NCBI GenBank assembly: GCA_007133065.1
Contig: SLNJ01000132.1
Coordinates: 1 to 37,099 of the forward strand
DNA from: Opitutales bacterium
GTDB taxonomy: Bacteria; Verrucomicrobiota; Verrucomicrobiia; Opitutales; Oceanipulchritudinaceae
Direction of reading: 5' to 3'
DNA length: 37,099 nucleotides
Shown: positions 1 through 6,850 of the stretch, piece by piece
How the letters are laid out: the number at the start of each line of letters is the position of its first letter
How positions within the stretch are numbered: the first letter of the stretch is position 1
The notes under the pieces: generated by a model
The model's input: only the letters and a program-made list of their open reading frames with translations
The model's database searches: none
Told to the model about the DNA's origin: nothing
Program-made: the position numbers and the translations under genes

Positions 1-236
1 CTCACGCGCCGGGTCCGTGTTGGTGGGATCAGATCCGCCGGGGTGAAATACGCAGGGTGAGGGCACCCTGCCTCCGGAAGGAGCTTGTTCGTGTTTCGGA
101 GGGCGCGTGCCCTCACGCGCCGGGTCTGTGTTGGTGAGATCGGATCCGCCGGGGGAAATCCGCAGGGTGGGGGCACCCTGCCTCCGGAAGGAGCCGGTTC
201 GTGTATCGGAGGGCGCGTGCCCTCACGGGCCGGGAC
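1..236. repeat. ~110-bp tandem repeat with nested hairpins
   Basis: Two near-identical units (1-111 and 112-221, about 90% identical by eye) and the first ~15 bases of a third (from 222) are seen, so the array probably continues off the left edge. Each unit holds three potential stem-loops: GCAGGGTG/CACCCTGC with a 4-base loop, CCTCCG/CGGAGG around a longer loop, and GGCGCGTG/CACGCGCC spanning the unit junction with a 4-base loop. Reading frames cross it, but they are repeats of the same low-complexity peptide and do not look like a gene. It ends exactly at the 3' side of the acetyltransferase gene. The role is unknown; it could be a transcription-termination block or an expanded intergenic element. 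Confidence 0.85.
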
Positions 237-237
237 C

Positions 238-690
238 TTATTCCTGCCTGGGAATCGTCCGGACGAAGTGGACTTCGCGTCCGACCTCGCGGAAGCCGAG
301 TCTCTTGTGGGCGCGGATGGCGCCGTGGTTCTCCAGTTCGGAGTCACTCGCGAGTTCGGTAAAGCCCTGCCGGCGGGCCCACGCTTCGACTGCTTCGACG
401 AGCATGCGCCCGATCCCCTGGCGGCGGTATTCCGGGATCACATACCACCCTTCGAGGTAGGGAACGGGGGTCTCGGTGGTTCCCTCGACGTGGTCCCGCC
501 GGATCGACACCTCCGCGAACCCGATTGCGCGGCCGTCTGAATCCTCGGCGAGAAACACCGCACCGCCCGATGCGCACAATTGTTGAACCTCGAGGGCATG
601 GCGGTCGGCCGGGCAGTCGGGCCAGAGGGCGCGGCGCAAGTCGAGCCATTGGGGGTCGTCGGAGGGTTGAACGAGGCGGACTGTAGTCAT
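238..690 (-). CDS. GNAT N-acetyltransferase, AAC(6')-like
   Basis: This 150-residue protein is a single GNAT domain that transfers acetyl from acetyl-CoA to an amine. The N-terminal W-x-x-LR-x-x-LWP pattern (residues 15-24), the L79-E-G-W-Y stretch, the acetyl-CoA loop RRQGIG (89-94) and the ending ELASDSELEN...AHKRLGF...VHF strongly resemble aminoglycoside 6'-N-acetyltransferases of the AAC(6')-I type, which are of this length. I chose the ATG at 690 (MTTVRLVQ) because the family starts there; the longer open frame to 816 adds only Arg/Pro-rich sequence. The gene is monocistronic and divergent from the PHP gene. Whether it acts on aminoglycosides or on a cellular polyamine or peptide cannot be told; chromosomal members often have other substrates. 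Confidence 0.85.
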   Translation of the reverse strand: MTTVRLVQPSDDPQWLDLRRALWPDCPADRHALEVQQLCASGGAVFLAEDSDGRAIGFAEVSIRRDHVEGTTETPVPYLEGWYVIPEYRRQGIGRMLVEAVEAWARRQGFTELASDSELENHGAIRAHKRLGFREVGREVHFVRTIPRQE

Positions 691-878
691 GGGATTGAAG
701 AGGCAGTGGAGGAGAAACGGGCGCAAACCGTGCGGTGTGCGGGGAATACGATAGCGAGGCAGGGAGCGGGAGCAACCACGGAAGTGACATGACCAGTCTC
801 GCGACCGCCGCGGCAACAGGCTCTCCCACGTTTGCTCTTGCAGGCGCTTACACCAGCGTATATCCCTGCGTTACCCTC

Positions 879-3404
879 ATGAAACAAACGATCCCATTCC
901 ATGAAAGTCTGAAATACAACGCCGACCGATCGGCTCACGCTCGCGCGCCCGCGCGTCTACGGATGCCCCTCGTTGCGGTGATCACGTTTGTGGCCGTGGC
1001 GATGGCCGCTTTTTCATCCGCCGACGCGCGCGGAGAAGAGGCCGGCCATCTGCGGCTCGGCGAGCGCCTCCTGGAATTCACCGGATCGACCGGGCACACA
1101 TACGTCGATACAGGTCTGGAGGCGGGCGAGGTTACCTTTCCGGTTTCGTTTTCAATCCGCGGGTATTGGATCGATGATGGAGCGGAACGGGTGAAGATCT
1201 GGGGATGGTACCACGACCTGGCCGGAGCGAACCGCGGGGAGCTGGAAATTAGAAACGTCGGCGACGACCTGCTCCTGGTCTGGTATGGTGGCGACACAAT
1301 CCGGGCTCCGCGTCCCCCTGCCAATGAATGGGTTCACTACGGCGTGATTATGACGGATTCGGAGGCCCGCCTCTATGTCAACGGCGAACCCGTAGGATCT
1401 GCCGATTCCCGTTCCATTGACACGGGGCGCACCTTGTGGATCGGCGCCCGACCCAATCCCGATATGCATGAAGACAATTTCTCAGGGTGGTTGCGGGATT
1501 GGGTTGTCTTTGATGGAGACATCGGCGATGCCGGCATGCGGAGCATCGCCGCGGGAGAGGAATTGCCGGCGGCCGGTATTATCCAGCACCTGCCGCTGAC
1601 CGACGGGCGGGGCAACACCGCCTTCGACCGCTCCGGTCACGGGATTCACGGCACGATCGTGGACGCCTCCTGGAGTACGGATATTCCGCTGCTCGTTGCG
1701 CGGGGCGAGCGGGTCGCGATCAACCTGAATCTCACCGATGCCCGCGGCAATCCGTCTCCCGCCACGCAAGCGTACCGCAACCTGATATCGGTTTCCGGAG
1801 GCGCACTGGTGCCGGAATCGGTGGATATCGAATCCGGAGAACACACCGCTTCCTTTGAATGGTCCAGCGACGCGTCCGGATCCTTCTCGATCGCCGCCCG
1901 GCATCCATCTCTCTCCGGAGACGAACACGAGATTCGGGTTGGCATTCTCGATGCCCTGCAACACGACGGGGACGAAGCAGTCGAGCAAGCGCTGCACACG
2001 ATTGAGCGGATCGGCGTCGATTCGTTCGTCGAGAAGCTTCGCCGTGAGGAACATGCGGCGGCGCTGCGCGCTTTGTTCGAGGTTATCGAGCGGGGTCGGG
2101 AGCCGTCCCGCTCCCGTGCGATCGTGACCTCTGTCGGTTTGCTCACCGTCCTCGGAGAGCGTGCGGACGCCGTGATCCCGGTCCGCATCGCCTTCCGCGA
2201 AGGACCGGTAACGGCAATTCGCGCTCGGGCGGCGCGCGCCCTGGGTGAGCTGGGGGACGCGGCCTCGATCGCCGAGCTGCGCGCGGCGGTGGCGGATGGC
2301 GAACCGGAGATGCGCCTGAATGCGGCATACGCCCTGCGGGCACTGCGAGAGCCGGTGGAACTGGTTTTTGTGAACCCATACGCCGGCGTGTCGTGGGAGA
2401 CGATCGGCTACTACGATGCAAACCTGCACACGCATACAAACTTTTCCGACGGCGGGTACGACCCACATTACGCGATCGATACGTACCACGGAATGGAATA
2501 CGACATCCTGGCGTTGACCGATCACGACTCGATGCACGTCGACGTGTGGCCAAGGGCGCTCTACCCGTGGACGGCGTTGAACGAAATCTACCATCAGATC
2601 AAGGATGAGAGGAGCGTGCGATTCGATGCACCGTACGCCGAGGTCGTCGACGAAGAGTGGCAGAACCGCGATCCCGACGAGCTGGGCATGGTGTCGATTC
2701 CCGGCAGTGAGATTTCGCGGACACACCATATCGGGAGCCTGTTCAATCATTACGCCGGCGGGACGGAGGACGAGGAGACCGCGTTCCGGGAGATCGGCGA
2801 ACGCGGCGGCCTGGCGATGTTTTTCCATCCCGGCCGCTACAACCGGGATACGGAGTGGTACGTCGACTTCTACGAACGGCACCCGCATGTGGTGGGTATG
2901 GAGGTGTACAACCAGGTCGATCGCTATCCGGTCGACCGGCGAAAGTGGGACAGCGTTCTCTATAAACTCATGCCGGACCGACCGGTCTGGGGATTTGCAA
3001 ACGACGACACCCATTCCGACGCCCATTTCGGCCGCAATCGCAATGTGTTCATGTTGTCGGAGTTCACGAAGGAGCACATCTTCGAGGCCATGAAGCGCGG
3101 TCACCTGTACTTCTTCGTACCCGAGCAGCAGGGAACGCGTCCAGCGGTCAAGCTGACCGGGGTGACGGTTACCGACGACACGATTCGATTGGAGATCGAG
3201 GGGGAGTACGCGCGGATCGACTGGATGACGTACAATCCTGAGACGAATGACAACCACGCCGTGGCGAACGGACTCGAGGTCGCGATCCACGACCTCGCCC
3301 CGCCGACGACGTTCGTGCGCGCCGTAATCATCTCGGAGGAAGGGAGAACGTACACGCAACCATTCGGAGTCCGTGCCGCGGTTCTCGACCGGGTGGACGA
3401 ATGA
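879..3404 (+). CDS. Secreted LamG / HEAT / PHP-domain metallohydrolase
   Basis: The product has about 841 residues. A hydrophobic segment (MPLVAVITFVAVAMAAFSSADA, residues 29-50) is the likely signal peptide; the ATG at 963 would place it at the very N terminus and is an equally good start, and neither start has a clear ribosome site. Order of parts: a LamG/concanavalin-like domain (about 55-245, with W-x-H-Y-G and LYVNGEPVG strands), an Ig-like segment (about 270-345), HEAT-like helical repeats (about 355-495, with ARAARALGELGD), and a PHP phosphoesterase domain (about 510-745). The metal ligands are visible as NLHTHTNFSDGGY near 515, LTDHDSM near 546, FHPGRY near 649 and ANDDTHSDAH near 706. 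A short beta-rich tail follows. PHP enzymes use two or three metals to hydrolyse phosphoester bonds; secreted forms fused to LamG are less usual. It lies 18 bp before the dehydrogenase and is probably co-transcribed with it. Confidence 0.85.
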   Translation: MKQTIPFHESLKYNADRSAHARAPARLRMPLVAVITFVAVAMAAFSSADARGEEAGHLRLGERLLEFTGSTGHTYVDTGLEAGEVTFPVSFSIRGYWIDDGAERVKIWGWYHDLAGANRGELEIRNVGDDLLLVWYGGDTIRAPRPPANEWVHYGVIMTDSEARLYVNGEPVGSADSRSIDTGRTLWIGARPNPDMHEDNFSGWLRDWVVFDGDIGDAGMRSIAAGEELPAAGIIQHLPLTDGRGNTAFDRSGHGIHGTIVDASWSTDIPLLVARGERVAINLNLTDARGNPSPATQAYRNLISVSGGALVPESVDIESGEHTASFEWSSDASGSFSIAARHPSLSGDEHEIRVGILDALQHDGDEAVEQALHTIERIGVDSFVEKLRREEHAAALRALFEVIERGREPSRSRAIVTSVGLLTVLGERADAVIPVRIAFREGPVTAIRARAARALGELGDAASIAELRAAVADGEPEMRLNAAYALRALREPVELVFVNPYAGVSWETIGYYDANLHTHTNFSDGGYDPHYAIDTYHGMEYDILALTDHDSMHVDVWPRALYPWTALNEIYHQIKDERSVRFDAPYAEVVDEEWQNRDPDELGMVSIPGSEISRTHHIGSLFNHYAGGTEDEETAFREIGERGGLAMFFHPGRYNRDTEWYVDFYERHPHVVGMEVYNQVDRYPVDRRKWDSVLYKLMPDRPVWGFANDDTHSDAHFGRNRNVFMLSEFTKEHIFEAMKRGHLYFFVPEQQGTRPAVKLTGVTVTDDTIRLEIEGEYARIDWMTYNPETNDNHAVANGLEVAIHDLAPPTTFVRAVIISEEGRTYTQPFGVRAAVLDRVDE

Positions 3405-3422
3405 GGATAGCCGAGTATTGTT

Positions 3423-4529
3423 ATGCAGCAATTGGGGGATTTGCCAGCGACGATGCGGGCGGTGGTGTGCCACGGGCCGGAGGACTACCGGCTGGAGGAG
3501 TGCCAGGTGCCGAATATCGGGCCGGGAGAGGTGTTGCTCCGGGTGAAGTCCGCCGGCATCTGCGCGAGCGACCTGAAGTGCTACCAGGGTGCGCCGCTCT
3601 TCTGGGGTGACGCGCATCGGGAGGGGTATTGCCAGGCGCCGGTGATTCCGGGGCACGAGTTTGTCGGCGAAGTCGTGGCGCTCGGGGAGGGGGCCGGTGA
3701 GAAGTACAGCTTGAAGCCGGGCGATCGCGCGGTCTCGGAACAGATCGTTCCCTGCGGGTCGTGCCGCTATTGCCGGCGCGGGCAGTACTGGATGTGTGCG
3801 GTGCACGATATATATGGATTCCGGCAGGCGACGTTCGGCGCGATGGCGGAGTATTGCCGGTTGCCGGCCCGGGCTCTCAATTACCGCGTGCCCGACTCGA
3901 TCCCGCCGGCGCATGCTGCCTACGTTGAACCGCTGGCGTGCGCCATCCACGCGGTCCGGCGCGGCGAGATTGAATTCGACCACACCGTCGTGATCGCGGG
4001 AGCCGGTCCGCTGGGTCTCGGCATGGTCGCGGCCGCGCGCCAGAAGAACCCGCGCCTGTTGATCGCGCTGGATCTGGATGACAATCGCCTCGAGCTCGCC
4101 CGGGCGTGTGGTGCGGATCTCTGTCTGAACCCGGGAAAGGTCGACGTCATCGAGGCGGTGCGGGAGCGAACCGATGGGTATGGGTGCGACGTCTACATCG
4201 AAGCGACCGGTCACCCGGCGGCGGTGGAGCAGGGGCTGCACATGATCTGCAAGCTCGGCACGTTCGTGGAGTTCAGCGTCATGCGCGAGCCGGTCACCAC
4301 GGATTGGACGATTATCGGCGATACCAAGGAGCTGAATATCCACGGCGCCCACCTGAGTCCCCATTGCTATCCGATCGCAATTCGCATGATCGAGCAGGGA
4401 TTGCTGCCAATGGACCGCATCGTGACCCATGAGCTGCCGCTTGAGCGGTTCCAGGAGGGAATGGAACTCGTCGCCGACGGGACGCAGTCGGTGAAGGTGA
4501 CTCTGGCGCCGTGTCACTCCGCCATTTGA
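3423..4529 (+). CDS. eltD: Zn-dependent erythritol/L-threitol-type dehydrogenase (MDR family)
   Basis: This 368-residue medium-chain dehydrogenase is full length. The catalytic zinc ligands are Cys47 (GICASDLKCY), His78-Glu79 (PGHEF) and probably Glu169. The structural zinc is held by Cys111, 114, 117 and 125 (CGSCRYCRRGQYWMC). The Rossmann loop is GAGPLG (193-198), with Asp217 after the second strand, which suggests NAD. The stretches AVVCHGPEDYRLEE, GICASDLKCY, FWGD and VSEQIVPC closely follow what I remember of the EltD erythritol/threitol dehydrogenase, so polyol oxidation to a ketose is the likely reaction. This is recognition of the family and not a proven substrate. A start at Met11 (3453) is also possible. 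The gene follows the PHP gene closely. Confidence 0.88.
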   Translation: MQQLGDLPATMRAVVCHGPEDYRLEECQVPNIGPGEVLLRVKSAGICASDLKCYQGAPLFWGDAHREGYCQAPVIPGHEFVGEVVALGEGAGEKYSLKPGDRAVSEQIVPCGSCRYCRRGQYWMCAVHDIYGFRQATFGAMAEYCRLPARALNYRVPDSIPPAHAAYVEPLACAIHAVRRGEIEFDHTVVIAGAGPLGLGMVAAARQKNPRLLIALDLDDNRLELARACGADLCLNPGKVDVIEAVRERTDGYGCDVYIEATGHPAAVEQGLHMICKLGTFVEFSVMREPVTTDWTIIGDTKELNIHGAHLSPHCYPIAIRMIEQGLLPMDRIVTHELPLERFQEGMELVADGTQSVKVTLAPCHSAI

Positions 4530-5103
4530 ATAGAGTATCATCGCTATCCGGATCGGCCCGGGGTCAGGACGGTCTGCCCCTCCAGACGGTCGGTATCTAC
4601 GCATGCAACCCTGGAGGGACAGCGTCCCCGCCTGTCCGGGTTGCGGGAGGGAACGCCGCATATCCCGACCGCGTAAACGCGGCACTCCAACAGTGCGCCG
4701 CAATCCACACGCCCGCGTTCACGCCGCGACCCGTTAGGTTCCGCCAAAGTCCAAATGAATCCACTCCCCCACTCCATCACTCCACCTACCCACCAACCCA
4801 CGCCTACCCACCAACCCACGCCTGCCCACCTACACACCCCCCCCGCCCGCGCCATCCGGTCACCTGTCCCGCCGACCTGGCTCAACCTCCACCAATATCC
4901 CCGGGGTCGTTGACGGAGGCTAGATGTCGGGCTTGACGACCGGAGGACGATGGAGCGCACATGGGGTGCGTGACTGAAGTCCGCAGGGAGGAACACGCGG
5001 CATGTAGCCCCGAGGATGGCGCGGAGTCGGCGCCCAATCGCGTCCCAAACGACGGTATCGCTCACACTTCCGGAAAAATCTCAATCCCCTCCGCGCCATC
5101 CGG
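4530..5103. repeat. Intergenic region with palindromic repeat and C-rich spacer
   Basis: I see no convincing gene in this 574-bp gap between two convergent genes. It holds a structured element at about 4550-4735: GGACAG/CTGTCC flanking a GC core (about 4617-4640), and CCGCG-taaa-CGCGG (4670-4683), which could fold as hairpins. It is followed by a C-rich, nearly G-free tract (about 4761-4850). Open frames crossing it give only Pro/Thr/Arg-rich peptides. The convergent arrangement suggests it holds the terminators of both neighbours, but there is no classical stem plus T-run. Confidence 0.55.
4785..4838. repeat. 18-bp C-rich direct repeat, 2 exact + 1 degenerate copy
   Basis: The unit CCTACCCACCAACCCACG occurs exactly at 4785-4802 and 4803-4820, followed by a degenerate copy at 4821-4838. 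It sits inside a longer run of cytosine/adenine-rich sequence. It is probably slippage-generated spacer sequence. Confidence 0.8.
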
Positions 5104-6348
5104 TCAACGGCCCCGGGCCTTGCGTTTCTCGAGGAACGCGTCGATCCTCTCCCGCGCGTCGGCGGTCTCGAGGCAGCGGATGTAGGCCTCGTTTTCGGTG
5201 TGGTAGGAGTGACGGGCGGCGGGTCCGGCGAGGCGGTGGACCAGCCACTTGTTCTCGCGCAGGGCGAGGGGTGGCAGGGCGAGGAGCTGATCGGCCATTT
5301 GACGCGCCTCGGTCGTGAGCCGGCCCGCCGGGACCGACTTGTTGACCAATCCCCACGTTTCCGCCTCGCGGGCGTCGATAACCCGGCCGGTCAGACATAG
5401 ATCCATCATCCGCCCGGGGCCGATATGGCGAAGGAGGGGGTCCATGCCCCAGCCGCCCGGCCACCCGAGCTTGATCTCGGGCATCGAAAACGTTGCCTGC
5501 AGGCTCGCGATGCGCAAGTCGCAGTGCGCGGCGAGCACGCAGCCCCCACCGTAGGCGTACCCGTTGATCGCTGCGATAACCGGTTGCGGGATCTCGCTCA
5601 GGCGGTTCCCGAGCCGTCCCTGCCGCAGGCTGAAATCACTTGCCTCCCCCACGCTCATCGATGCCACGGCGCGGATATCCGAACCCGCGCAGAAACTCCG
5701 TCCCGTTCCGGTGAGTATCACGGTGTAAATTTCATCGGCGTGACCGGCCAGCCACCGGACGAGTGCCTCGAGATCGTCGACCGTGGCCGGATCGAGTGCG
5801 TTGAGTGCCGCGGGGCGGTTGATGATCGCGGTCGCCACGGCGCCCTCGAGGCGGACGTCGAGGTTGGCGAACCGGGGCAGGGCCCCCCGGTCCGGGTCCA
5901 GGTCGCTCCACGGCGCCACCGCGCCGACTGGGGAAGGGGATTCGGGTTTGGGGAGGCGTTCGGCGAAGCGATTGACGTCGACGACCGCGCGCCGGTGGCG
6001 TCCCTTCCCGATCTGCTGTTCCGGGTCGAACGCCGTTACCTCGAAATCGATGGTGCGGTCGGCGACGGAGATCACGTCCGCCACCGCGCGCACATCGACC
6101 CCGAGCGGTGTGGGTGCGAGATGTTCGACCTCGACGGATGTGCCCACGCTCTCCTCGTTTTCCCGCAGGTAACCGGCGAGCAGTTTTTTTGCAGCGTGCT
6201 CCATCAGGTTGATCATCGACGGCGTGGAGTACACGGTGGCCGCACCCGAGCGACCGAGCGCGATGCCGTGCTCGGGGCCGGTACGCCGTATCAGTTCGGC
6301 CCGTTCGCCGGAACGAATGCCGCGCTCGTGGAGGGGTTGACTCGCCAT
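5104..6348 (-). CDS. Fusion: FlK-like hotdog thioesterase + crotonase
   Basis: The 414-residue product joins two acyl-CoA enzymes. Residues about 10-130 are a hotdog thioesterase like fluoroacetyl-CoA thioesterase FlK: VYSTP (Thr42), LMEHAA (Glu50), VEVEHLAPTP (His76) and GKGRHRR (115-120). These match the FlK Thr42/Glu50/His76 catalytic triad as I know it. Residues about 160-414 are an enoyl-CoA hydratase/isomerase domain with oxyanion-hole segments FCAGSDI (219-225) and GYAYGGGC (263-270). Of the two catalytic glutamates of classical hydratases, the one in MPEIKLG (Glu291) is present, but the one after GGGC is Val271, so ordinary hydration is doubtful. Typical members of each family are single-domain, so this is a bifunctional acyl-CoA protein, perhaps removing or hydrolysing a dead-end CoA ester. 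No signal peptide, hence cytosolic. The start at 6348 gives the normal N-terminal length for the hotdog domain. Confidence 0.88.
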   Translation of the reverse strand: MASQPLHERGIRSGERAELIRRTGPEHGIALGRSGAATVYSTPSMINLMEHAAKKLLAGYLRENEESVGTSVEVEHLAPTPLGVDVRAVADVISVADRTIDFEVTAFDPEQQIGKGRHRRAVVDVNRFAERLPKPESPSPVGAVAPWSDLDPDRGALPRFANLDVRLEGAVATAIINRPAALNALDPATVDDLEALVRWLAGHADEIYTVILTGTGRSFCAGSDIRAVASMSVGEASDFSLRQGRLGNRLSEIPQPVIAAINGYAYGGGCVLAAHCDLRIASLQATFSMPEIKLGWPGGWGMDPLLRHIGPGRMMDLCLTGRVIDAREAETWGLVNKSVPAGRLTTEARQMADQLLALPPLALRENKWLVHRLAGPAARHSYHTENEAYIRCLETADARERIDAFLEKRKARGR

Positions 6349-6399
6349 CGCCGAGAAGACATGGCAAGTAGCGGGTGGCCTGTCAACGCACGGATCCCG

Positions 6400-6626
6400 G
6401 TGCGGGGAACACCGTAGCGCGACCCGATCTTCGGATCAGCGCACCCGTTGCCGCCGGGCTGCATCGGCAGTGCGGACGACGGCACACTGCCATCGGAGAA
6501 CGAGTAGGCAAAATCGGGACCGTTCGCCTCATACATGAATCCGGCCGGGCTCTGGTGCGTCCGGATCGCGTTCCCCATCTGTTTCTCCAGCAGCGGCATG
6601 AGCTCCGCTTCGCTCTCAGGGAACAA
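6400..6626 (-). pseudogene. Possible gene remnant, family not recognised
   Basis: The minus-strand frame starting MFPESEAELMPLLEKQMG at 6626 reads like real protein for about 70 residues (EKQMGNAIRTHQSPAGFMYE, then DFAYSFSDGSVPSSALPM) and then becomes Arg/Pro-rich towards the start of the hotdog-crotonase gene. The plausible part is too short to be a complete enzyme and has no neighbour in phase, so I read it as the stump of a decayed gene. I do not recognise the family. It may also be chance coding. Confidence 0.3.
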
Positions 6627-6660
6627 CGCGATGCAACGTCTTCGCGCCTGTAGCCGCGGA

Positions 6661-6690
6661 TTGACAATCCTATCCGGCGTTTGGCAATCT
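6661..6690 (+). promoter_or_regulatory. Candidate sigma70-type promoter
   Basis: A perfect TTGACA lies at 6661-6666. The best -10 candidate, CAATCT at 6685-6690 (18-bp spacer), matches TATAAT only weakly. It lies 160 bp before the chosen haloperoxidase start. The -35 is good and the -10 is poor, so confidence is low. Confidence 0.25.
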
Positions 6691-6850
6691 AGATCAGATG
6701 AATGTGGATACTCGGACTACCCTTGGCGGGCGTGCGCCCGCATTACCTCAAAAACAACCTTCAATGAACTCCGCCTCACCGATCGACCCCAGGCGGCGTT
6801 GCCAAAGGATGGTTCTGTCCTCCCCCTGTGTGCCCCCGACACACGGCGGT

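Larger units (their letters stand above)
6349..6850. other. Intergenic region between divergent genes
   Basis: This 502-bp gap separates the leftward hotdog-crotonase gene from the rightward haloperoxidase gene. It holds a protein-like frame on the minus strand (see the separate entry) and a TTGACA box at 6661. An ATG at 6698 opens a 51-codon extension of the haloperoxidase frame, but that extension is Pro/Arg-rich and precedes a clear signal peptide, so I treat it as untranslated leader. Confidence 0.5.

Noticed and set aside
1482-4703. 1073-codon open frame on the minus strand across the PHP and dehydrogenase genes
   Set aside because: It is antisense to two genes with clear domain motifs; its translation is rich in Arg, His and Val without any domain, as expected from high-GC codon use on the other strand.
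4785-4838. C-rich direct repeats considered as a CRISPR-like array
   Set aside because: Units are adjacent without spacers and low in complexity, and no cas gene is nearby.
4511-5318. Several short open frames on both strands in the 4530-5103 gap
   Set aside because: They translate the C-rich repeat and palindromes into Pro/Arg/Thr-rich peptides with no ribosome site or domain.
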